Positions 1-4,574 of a DNA stretch of 18,733 nt are shown piece by piece (position 1 is the first letter of the stretch; each line of letters begins with the position of its first letter). Both the position numbers and the translations under genes were made by a program. The DNA is from JBHENC01 sp051000345 (GTDB lineage: Bacteria > Acidobacteriota > Blastocatellia > Pyrinomonadales > Pyrinomonadaceae). Under the pieces are notes generated by a model. That model did no database searches and was not told the origin of the DNA. It saw nothing but the letters and a program-made list of their open reading frames with translations. Where the stretch lies: the NCBI GenBank assembly GCA_051000345.1, contig JBPCOJ010000089.1, positions 1 to 18,733 on the forward strand, given 5' to 3'.

Positions 1-2
1 GC

Positions 3-587
3 ACTGAAATCTGGCGACGCTGGCCTATGGCAGGGATGCCGCAAGCCTTCAGTTCGCGCGCCGAATATGACCGGCTTATCGAAGCCCTTGTCGCCACCGA
101 AACCATCGAAGACGGCACGAAAATTTATTGGGACTTACGGCCTTCGGCGCGCTACGAAACGGTGGAGTTTCGCGTCACGGATGTCTGCATGACGATTGAC
201 GAAGCCGTGATGATCGCCGGACTCTCGCGCGCCCTCGCACGCACCACACACGCGGAAGCGATGCGCAATGAGCCGATCACACACGCGCGTCCCGAACTCC
301 TGCGCGCAGCCAAATGGCGCGCCGCACGTTATGGCCTCGACGCCGATTTGATAGACATCGAATCGGCGCGCGCCGTTCCCGCCCACGACCTCGTCGAAAA
401 ACTTCTCGCACGCCTGCGCCCCGACCTCGAAGAACAGGGAGAGTGGGACGAAATCAATTCCCTCACACGCGAAGTTCTCACGCGCGGCAACGGCGCAACA
501 CGCCAGCGCGCCGCCTACGCCCAAAACGGACGCCTCGAAGATGTCGTCGATTTAATCGTCGCCGAAACCGTGAAAGGAAATGCCTGA
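3..587 (+). CDS. GCS2-type carboxylate-amine ligase, C-terminal part (5' end outside window)
   Basis: The open frame runs in from the window edge (first full codon at base 3) and ends at TGA 585-587, so only the last 194 residues are present. The stretch YWDLRPSARYETVEFRVTDVC followed by MTIDEAVMIAGLSRAL is the family hallmark of the glutamate-cysteine ligase family 2 (YbdK-like) C-terminal half, where the RPS..R..T.EFR segment lies in the active-site region. Such enzymes join the gamma-carboxylate of glutamate or a similar acid to an amine using ATP; the real substrate cannot be read from sequence. An internal ATG at 27 lies inside the conserved domain and is not the true start. High GC and codon use resemble the fad genes rather than the downstream cassettes. 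The integron array begins about 95 bases after its stop. Family call firm; substrate unknown. Confidence 0.85.
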   Translation, partial: TEIWRRWPMAGMPQAFSSRAEYDRLIEALVATETIEDGTKIYWDLRPSARYETVEFRVTDVCMTIDEAVMIAGLSRALARTTHAEAMRNEPITHARPELLRAAKWRAARYGLDADLIDIESARAVPAHDLVEKLLARLRPDLEEQGEWDEINSLTREVLTRGNGATRQRAAYAQNGRLEDVVDLIVAETVKGNA

Positions 588-636
588 TAGATTCCTAAGC
601 CTGAAACATCAGGCCGCTCGATTTGTTGACGGATAA
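580..636 (+). other. possible 18-codon ORF overlapping the ligase stop, perhaps a truncated gene start
   Basis: An ATG at 580 overlaps the ligase stop and reads MPDRFLSLKHQAARFVDG before TAA at 634-636. A purine-rich GAAAGG precedes it but is too close for an ideal ribosome binding site. It may be the stub of the next operon gene, cut by the cassette insertion about 46 bases later, or chance. It also contains the perfect 6-bp inverted repeat GCCTGA/TCAGGC (599-604 and 609-614), which could act as a weak terminator hairpin although no strong T tract follows. Confidence 0.2.
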
Positions 637-734
637 CACCGACAAAGAGAGTATTATGTAGCTGTTACCCATATAATGAGCGTTAGCCCGCTACTTTGTA
701 ATCTCACGGCAAAGATAATGGAAAGTTTCAGCCA

Positions 735-1172
735 ATGAACCGCGTCATCAAAAGATTATTGGGCAGCTTGATTTTGGCAATTGCTGCGTTCTTATTCATT
801 GTATTCACCGCTTCCATTAACGCCGCTCAAAGTATGGGTGGCCCCATGAATATGTCGCCTTCTCCAGAAGAATGGTTCTACATTGTTTTGGTGCTTGATG
901 CGCTTTTTCTGTTAATAGCTTTTGGCGGAATCAAGCTGCTTGGACTTGGAAATCGAACCATTGGGGTGTTGAGCATTTTAATCGGAATCATTATCTTAGT
1001 GATTGGAGCTAAAAATCATGTTAATGCACCGCTCCTTGACGGAATCAATGATACGAACAAGATGCCCGTGCCGCCTTTTCTGCATTACGTGGTGTATAGC
1101 TTCGTAGGAGCTTGTTTGATGATTGGCAGTTGGTTAATTGCAAAGGATTTCGTCAGAAAAAGCGTAAAGTAA
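735..1172 (+). CDS. four-helix membrane protein, integron cassette 1
   Basis: This 145-residue protein is not recognised as a named family. Four hydrophobic segments are visible at about residues 8-30, 47-70, 75-92 and 115-136, and the protein ends in a short basic tail, which suggests a small polytopic inner-membrane protein. The ATG at 735 is preceded by GGAAAG around 720-725, a reasonable ribosome binding site. The gene lies 52 bases after the cassette start and 24 bases before attC1, so it fills the cassette as expected for a one-gene cassette. A TATAAT at 672-677, just outside the cassette boundary, could serve as a -10 element but has no convincing -35. Its base composition is clearly more AT-rich than that of the ligase gene upstream, fitting acquisition from another source. 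Function unknown. Confidence 0.75.
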   Translation: MNRVIKRLLGSLILAIAAFLFIVFTASINAAQSMGGPMNMSPSPEEWFYIVLVLDALFLLIAFGGIKLLGLGNRTIGVLSILIGIIILVIGAKNHVNAPLLDGINDTNKMPVPPFLHYVVYSFVGACLMIGSWLIAKDFVRKSVK

Positions 1173-1195
1173 CGTTGAATTTTATAAATCACAGC

Positions 1196-1307
1196 GCGGG
1201 CTAACAAGTCCTTGCACCTGACCGCCCGACAGCGTGCCTCTCAAGTTCCTTTGTTCCATAACGTTGAATGCTGTTCGCTGGGCGGCAGGTGAAGTCGGGC
1301 GTTCGGC
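1196..1307 (+). repeat. attC site 1
   Basis: The left end GCGGGCTAAC (1196-1205) is the exact reverse complement of the start of cassette 1 at 682-691. The right core is GTTCGGC at 1301-1307, with the expected crossover between G1301 and T1302. The arms CACCTGACCGCCCGACAGCG and CGCTGGGCGGCAGGTG pair except for an extra A and an extra GA on the left arm. Such extrahelical bases are characteristic of attC sites, where they select the strand that is recombined. The loop of about 40 bases is unstructured by eye. Length about 110 bp lies within the known attC range. Confidence 0.88.
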
Positions 1308-1337
1308 GTTTCTTGATTACCTGAAAGGCTTTGATAA

Positions 1338-1883
1338 ATGAAGATGCAAAACGGGACTAAAATTATATTGCGTCCGGGCATTACAAATCGGCATTTGTGG
1401 TATCCCGAACGTCCGCCAAAAGCTGAGTGGGAAAAGATTCGGAGAGTTGTGCTTGAGCGAGACGATTGGACTTGTGCTGGTTGTAAGCATCGCGCTTTTA
1501 AGTGGATGAATGTTCATCATCTTGCGGATAGCGGCGATAATAGCCCTGAAAATCTTGTTGCTCTTTGCGTTGCTTGTCATGCAGTTTTTCACGTTGGTTT
1601 GAATCTCATGCACAAAAGCGTGGAAGTTTGGGAGAGCGGAATCTCGCAAGTTGAAATTGTGCAACGCACCCGCGAAGGTGTAAGACAAGGCTTGACCCTG
1701 GACGAAATCAAAGCGCAACTCCCGCTCAAGTCTGGCAAACATCCTGCAAATTCGACTCGATATGCAAATGAACTTATTGGTAAAATGAAGGACGCCCCGA
1801 GAGCTTATCTTGATGAGCCTTTGTGCGTTGTGTTTGTAAATTTTACGAAGTGGCAACTTGGCGCGGACGAACTTCCTCGCTGA
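1338..1883 (+). CDS. HNH endonuclease, integron cassette 2
   Basis: This 181-residue protein has an HNH nuclease core at roughly residues 41-87: a CxxC pair in RDDWTCAGCKHR, then NVHHLADSG, then the NLVALCVACH stretch with a second CxxC and the final histidine. The four cysteines would bind structural zinc and the histidines with the asparagine would form the metal-dependent nuclease site. The C-terminal half (about 95-181) is not recognised and may bind DNA or a partner. The ATG at 1338 has GAAAGG at 1323-1328 as a good ribosome binding site. The stop lies a few bases before attC2, so the gene fills its cassette. HNH proteins are frequent integron cargo. No methyltransferase or partner nuclease subunit accompanies it, so a restriction role is only a guess. 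Confidence 0.82.
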   Translation: MKMQNGTKIILRPGITNRHLWYPERPPKAEWEKIRRVVLERDDWTCAGCKHRAFKWMNVHHLADSGDNSPENLVALCVACHAVFHVGLNLMHKSVEVWESGISQVEIVQRTREGVRQGLTLDEIKAQLPLKSGKHPANSTRYANELIGKMKDAPRAYLDEPLCVVFVNFTKWQLGADELPR

Positions 1884-1886
1884 GAC

Positions 1887-1982
1887 ACGCCGAACAAGTC
1901 CTTGCAGCGGACTCTTTGCCCGCGACGTTCTCATCAATCAAAGTTGCGCGGGGCAAAGAGCCGCTGAATTCCGGCGTTGGGC
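1887..1982 (+). repeat. attC site 2
   Basis: The left end ACGCCGAAC (1887-1895) is the exact reverse complement of the start of cassette 2 at 1301-1309. The right core GTTGGGC (1976-1982) fits the GTTRRRY consensus exactly. The arms AGCGGACTCTTTGCCCGCG and CGCGGGGCAAAGAGCCGCT pair over most of their length, with an unpaired A on the left arm and one extra G opposite. The segment AACAAGTCCTTGCA is identical to the same part of attC1, which suggests that the two cassettes were captured in the same integron lineage. Confidence 0.88.
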
Positions 1983-1991
1983 GTTTCCTCT

Positions 1992-2020
1992 TTGTCTCGT
2001 GTAGGGCTTAAGGGTATATT
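1992..2020 (+). promoter_or_regulatory. probable promoter of the toxin-antitoxin cassette
   Basis: TTGTCT (1992-1997) and TATATT (2015-2020) are separated by 17 bases, four and five matches to the sigma-70 boxes. It lies just inside cassette 3. The expected transcription start falls at about the toxin ATG (2027), so the toxin message could be nearly leaderless. A private promoter is usual for toxin-antitoxin cassettes, which must be expressed at any array position. Confidence 0.5.
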
Positions 2021-2026
2021 TACGGC

Positions 2027-2311
2027 ATGGATGCAGCTTTTGAGTGGGATGCGGAGAAAGCGGAATCAAATCTTCAAAAGCACAATGTTTCTTTCGACGA
2101 AGCAGCTACTGTCTTTTTCGATCTGCTTTCAGTAACCATTCCTGATCCATTGCATTCAGGCGAGGAAAATCGTTCCGTTATTACCGGCCTGTCTCAGCAA
2201 CAACGTCATTTGGTCGTCGTGCATACGGATCGTGGCGAGAAAATCAGAATCATTAGCGCGCGGCAGGCGACGCCGAGTGAAAGGAAAAAATATGAATCAG
2301 GAACCGAGTAA
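2027..2311 (+). CDS. brnT: BrnT-family ribonuclease toxin, integron cassette 3
   Basis: This 94-residue protein has the BrnT pattern throughout: FEWDAEKAESNLQKHNVSF at residues 5-23, a D..HS..E.R core (about 40-49), and RIISARQAT..ERKKYE near the end. BrnT toxins are RelE-fold ribonucleases that cleave mRNA and are neutralised by a DNA-binding antitoxin from the same operon. The only upstream purine run, AAGGG around 2010-2014, is rather far from ATG 2027, which with the promoter position hints at leaderless translation. The next gene overlaps its 3' end by 20 bases, the tight coupling normal for such modules. In an integron it would favour retention of the cassette array by post-segregational killing; that role is inferred from other integron toxin-antitoxin cassettes. 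Confidence 0.85.
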   Translation: MDAAFEWDAEKAESNLQKHNVSFDEAATVFFDLLSVTIPDPLHSGEENRSVITGLSQQQRHLVVVHTDRGEKIRIISARQATPSERKKYESGTE

Positions 2312-2516
2312 CGAACGCGATCCAGAGATGTTAGACGAGTATGATTTCAGCGGCGGAGTGCGTGGCAAGTATGCAGCTCGTTTCGCGCAAGGCAGCAATG
2401 TTGTGGTGATTGACCCGGATGTTGCCCAAGTATTTGCGGACTCAGAGTCTGTGAATCGTGCGTTGCGCGCGTTAGTAGGAATTATCCGGCATCAGTCCGG
2501 GAAAGCGCAGCCGTAA
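2292..2516 (+). CDS. antitoxin partner of BrnT, integron cassette 3
   Basis: A 74-residue protein starts at ATG 2292 with AAGGA at 2281-2285 as ribosome binding site; the frame is open further upstream, but an earlier start would run deep into the toxin gene. The segment EYDFSGGVRGKYAARFAQG followed by NVVVIDPDVAQVFADSESV and NRALRALV resembles the short antitoxins found next to BrnT-like toxins, with a C-terminal region likely to form a ribbon-helix-helix type DNA-binding and toxin-binding unit. It differs from classical BrnA, so I leave the symbol empty. Toxin first, antitoxin second and a 20-base overlap match brnTA order. It probably represses its own promoter, but no clear operator palindrome was found at 1992-2020. 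Confidence 0.75.
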   Translation: MNQEPSNERDPEMLDEYDFSGGVRGKYAARFAQGSNVVVIDPDVAQVFADSESVNRALRALVGIIRHQSGKAQP

Positions 2517-2539
2517 ATCCCTTTTTGCCTTAAGGCACG

Positions 2540-2647
2540 GTCAGACAAGTTCTTGCACTTGACCGCCCAATAATCCGCCTCTCAAGCAGCGTTGTTCCAT
2601 TATGTTGAAGGCTTTTCGTTGGGCGGCAGGCGAGATACGGTTTTTAA
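2540..2647 (+). repeat. attC site 3, degraded
   Basis: The site is clearly homologous to attC1 (shared CAAG.TCTTGCAC, GACCGCCC, CCTCTCAAG, TTGTTCCAT and GGGCGGCAGG blocks), and its arms still pair around CCGCCCAA/TTGGGCGG with the same unpaired A. The left end reads TCAGAC instead of the expected complement of the cassette 3 start (CGCCCAAC), and the right end has GTTTTTA in place of a GTTRRRY core. The recombination points therefore look mutated and the site is probably inactive. A 12-base palindrome TGCCTTAAGGCA lies just upstream at 2526-2537. Confidence 0.7.
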
Positions 2648-2675
2648 TTATTCTCCTGATGAGTTGCGTGGGGAA

Positions 2676-2740
2676 TTAGGCTTGTGATGCGTTGATGCGC
2701 GGCGAGTAAAAGCCTAACAAGTCATTCGAGCGGACTATCC
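2676..2740 (+). repeat. half attC site 4 / cassette remnant
   Basis: GCCTAAC (2712-2718) followed by AAGTCATTCGAGCGGAC is a typical attC left half, but no matching right arm or GTTRRRY core follows before the next gene. TTAGGCTT at 2676-2683 is the exact complement of AAGCCTAA at 2710-2717, so a cassette start may lie only about 36 bases upstream, preceded by A rather than G. This would be an empty, eroded cassette. From here to 2824 I see only a possible promoter. Confidence 0.5.
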
Positions 2741-2778
2741 ATTGGCAATCTTTTCATCGGGCATCCCGGCCTCACAGT

Positions 2779-2809
2779 TTGAATACCGTATGGTGGCTTT
2801 GCGCATAAT
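2779..2809 (+). promoter_or_regulatory. possible promoter for the coiled-coil protein gene
   Basis: TTGAAT (2779-2784) and CATAAT (2804-2809) resemble -35 and -10 boxes but are 19 bases apart, longer than ideal. It is the best candidate between the array remnant and the genes at 2825 and 2882. Confidence 0.3.
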
Positions 2810-2824
2810 AAAGGAACATCTATC

Positions 2825-2881
2825 ATGGCACAGCGTGCTAATGGTTGTCCCGCAACCTTCAAGCTAAAAGGACTCCGATAA
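2825..2881 (+). CDS. possible 18-residue leader peptide
   Basis: ATG 2825 opens MAQRANGCPATFKLKGLR and closes at TAA 2879-2881, immediately before the ATG of the next gene at 2882. AAGGAA at 2811-2816 is a good ribosome binding site for it. Stop and start being directly adjacent would allow translational coupling. It may equally be a chance ORF; no known attenuator peptide is recognised. Confidence 0.3.
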   Translation: MAQRANGCPATFKLKGLR

Positions 2882-3547
2882 ATGACAATGCAAATAAGAT
2901 TTTTGCCGTGCGCGGCTTGCGTCGTGATACTTTTTAGCGTTCCGTCGTTGGCTCAAACCTTCGAGCGCCGCCCAACAAATCCGCCGCCTCAAGCTGAGGA
3001 ACAACTGCCGGTTCTCCCGCCAAACGCCACGTCACTCGAGATAGTGGCAAATGAAATCGGGCTACTGCGAAAATCGCTGCAAGCTTTGAACATCCGATTG
3101 CGCGACATCAGCGAAAAATTTCGCGCCCCCGATGCAAATCAAAGCGGCGCGCCGAACGACAAACAAAATCGCATTTCGCTTAGCCTAGAACTCTTAACCC
3201 GCGCCGAACAACGCGCTGAAATCTTGCGAAAACAGCTTCTCGAATTAATCGAAAAGGAAACCTCGTATAAAAACCGTCTCGTGCAGATAGATGAAGATAT
3301 GCGTCCCGAAAGCATTGAGCGCGCGCTGACTCTGGTCGGCTCAACACGCGCTCCCGAGCTGCGCGACGTTCGACGCCGGGTTTTGGAAAATGAGCGAAAG
3401 GGATTTGACAGCCTGCTGAATCAAACTGCTCAGAGCCGCCTACGGCTCGATGACGACGTGAAGCAGGCCGATTCGCTGGTTTTCAAACTCCGGCAGCGCC
3501 TACTTCCGTTGATTGATAAAGAGATCGAGAAAATCAATTCCAATTAA
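2882..3547 (+). CDS. exported coiled-coil protein, function unknown
   Basis: This 221-residue protein begins with a signal peptide (basic start, hydrophobic core about residues 7-21, probable cleavage after SLAQ near residue 25), so it is likely periplasmic. A proline-rich stretch (about 31-47) is followed by a long charged region from about residue 50 to the end with heptad-like leucines and many E, K, R and Q residues, predicted to be helical coiled coil. No enzymatic motif is visible. ATG 2882 has AGGA about ten bases upstream; a second in-frame ATG at 2888 would also keep the signal peptide. It is the first apparently chromosomal gene after the cassette remnants. It could be a cell-envelope structural or adaptor protein, but nothing specific supports this. 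Confidence 0.75.
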   Translation: MTMQIRFLPCAACVVILFSVPSLAQTFERRPTNPPPQAEEQLPVLPPNATSLEIVANEIGLLRKSLQALNIRLRDISEKFRAPDANQSGAPNDKQNRISLSLELLTRAEQRAEILRKQLLELIEKETSYKNRLVQIDEDMRPESIERALTLVGSTRAPELRDVRRRVLENERKGFDSLLNQTAQSRLRLDDDVKQADSLVFKLRQRLLPLIDKEIEKINSN

Positions 3548-3637
3548 AACTCGACTCCACGTTGATGAAGTCGCTTGCCTGCTGTAACGTGTTTCAATAA
3601 AGACGTACACAATCATGCAACAGAAAGTGGGATTACT

Positions 3638-4030
3638 ATGAGCATCGACATCAAGACATCGGGAGCGCACCACATTGCGTTGCGCTCCACAGACTTAGCA
3701 CGCTCGAAGCGCTTCTACACGGAGACGCTCGGCTTCAAGATTGTCAAGGAGACGCCCGCATTGTTTCTCTTCATGGCAGGCAGCACCGCCTTCGGCGTCC
3801 GCGCGCCCGAAGCCGATACGCCCAAGGGTGATGAGTTCAATCCGCACCGCGTCGGGTTGGATCACATCGCGCTGGCCTGCGATGACGAAACGGAATTGGA
3901 GCGGGTCGCGGCGGCGCTCACAAAGGCGGGCGTGGAGAACACGGGCGTCAAGCTCGACGAGACGCTCGGCAAGCGCTATGTCGCCTTCAAAGACCCCGAC
4001 CGTATCGCGTGGGAGTTTTATATGGTTTAG
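3638..4030 (+). CDS. VOC superfamily (glyoxalase/dioxygenase fold) protein
   Basis: The 130-residue protein has two paired beta-alpha-beta-beta-beta modules: HHIALRSTDLARSKRFYTETLGF at residues 11-33 and GLDHIALACDDETEL at 73-87, ending in FKDPDRIAWEFYMV. His12, His76 and Glu126 occupy positions that bind the divalent metal in glyoxalase I and related proteins; the fourth usual ligand in the first module (an E or Q) is not obvious. Substrate cannot be assigned: lactoylglutathione lyase, fosfomycin-type resistance protein and extradiol dioxygenase all share the fold. I chose ATG 3638 because the conserved domain begins right after it; an upstream in-frame start at 3575 adds an unconserved-looking extension. 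It stands alone, 90 bases after the preceding gene. Confidence 0.82.
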   Translation: MSIDIKTSGAHHIALRSTDLARSKRFYTETLGFKIVKETPALFLFMAGSTAFGVRAPEADTPKGDEFNPHRVGLDHIALACDDETELERVAAALTKAGVENTGVKLDETLGKRYVAFKDPDRIAWEFYMV

Positions 4031-4093
4031 AGACTATCTGTAACAGGCTATCGTTACGCAATGGAATCGTATCAGGCAAAAGGAGATGAATAA

Positions 4094-4273
4094 ATGGCAG
4101 ACCCTAGAAATGTGGCGCACGATAAAAAGGTGATGGAAGAAAAAAAACACGACGGCGAAGATTTGCATGACGGCACACTCCATGTTCCGCAGCCCGGAAT
4201 GAAACCGCCTTTGGAGAAACACGAAGACGAAGCCGCTGAAGAAAAGCAGCAGGATACGAGCGAAAGCGCATAA
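4094..4273 (+). CDS. small acidic hydrophilic protein, 59 residues
   Basis: ATG 4094 is preceded by a strong AGGAG (4081-4085) at a spacing of 8 bases, and the frame runs to TAA at 4271-4273. The product starts MADPRNVAHDKKVMEEKKHD, has a central HVPQPGMKPP and a tail rich in E, D and K, with no hydrophobic segment and no cysteine, so it is probably soluble and disordered. Composition is reminiscent of small stress-related or hydrophilin-like proteins, but there is no recognised domain. The strong ribosome binding site is the main reason for calling it a gene. Confidence 0.65.
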   Translation: MADPRNVAHDKKVMEEKKHDGEDLHDGTLHVPQPGMKPPLEKHEDEAAEEKQQDTSESA

Positions 4274-4347
4274 AGCATTTTTTCAGTAGAATGTTCGTTC
4301 GGGAGTTGAGCGGAGCAAACGGCGTGCGGTATATTTCAAATGCTTCG

Positions 4348-4430
4348 GGAGGCTTAGGCTAATTGGTAAGTCAGCAGTCTTGAAAACTGCCGGGAGAAAT
4401 CCCTTGGGGGTTCGAGTCCCTCAGCCTCCG
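4348..4430 (+). tRNA. tRNA-Ser (anticodon UGA)
   Basis: The acceptor arms GGAGGCT (4348-4354) and AGCCTCC (4423-4429) pair perfectly, with G4430 as discriminator, the usual serine identity base. The anticodon stem GCAGT/ACTGC encloses loop CTTGAAA with anticodon TGA at 4381-4383, reading UCA codons. A long variable arm (CGGGAGAAATCCC region), typical of tRNA-Ser, and a T loop TTCGAGT with a GGGGG/CCCTC stem complete the molecule. No encoded CCA. The 144 bases from here to the next gene show nothing I can support. Confidence 0.95.
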
Positions 4431-4574
4431 TCAATAATTTTATGCACGCGCTGTTGTTTCCTGCCGAGCCGTTCGCCATGTCGCTGAAGAAGCGCGCGGG
4501 CGGCTCGATTGCTTTCGCCGTTTTGATGAAAGGCGGGCGGGCATGTTCGAGTTGCAGCGTGAGGAGAACGCGAA

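Larger units (their letters stand above)
682..2740 (+). mobile_element. integron gene-cassette array without visible integrase (CALIN-like)
   Basis: Genes here are all on the plus strand and are separated by attC recombination sites. Cassette 1 spans 683-1301, cassette 2 spans 1302-1976, cassette 3 starts at 1977, and a possible very short fourth element starts near 2676. Each intact cassette begins with TT-purine-rich bases whose complement closes its own attC: GTTAGCCCGC (682-691) pairs with GCGGGCTAAC (1196-1205), and GTTCGGCGT (1301-1309) pairs with ACGCCGAAC (1887-1895). That end-to-own-end match is what cassette circularisation by IntI predicts. No integrase or clear attI lies in 1-682, so this is a cluster of attC sites lacking an integrase, at least within view. 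Contents are typical cassette cargo: membrane protein, HNH nuclease and toxin-antitoxin pair. The last two sites are degraded. Confidence 0.85.

Noticed and set aside
620..690. attI site with integron Pc promoter
   Set aside because: TTGACG at 626-631 and TATTAT at 652-657 are 20 bases apart, and no second integrase-binding core could be paired with 682-688. The evidence is too weak to call.
1317..1937. 206-codon minus-strand open frame across cassette 2
   Set aside because: It is antisense to the HNH gene, which has clear motifs, and it runs into attC2; its own translation shows no domain.
2526..2537. TGCCTTAAGGCA palindrome as a terminator after the antitoxin gene
   Set aside because: It has no loop and no following T tract; it may simply be chance or part of the degraded attC flank.
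1196..2740. CRISPR-like or simple dispersed repeats
   Set aside because: The spaced similar repeats are far too long and too variable for CRISPR, and their complementary ends fit attC sites much better.
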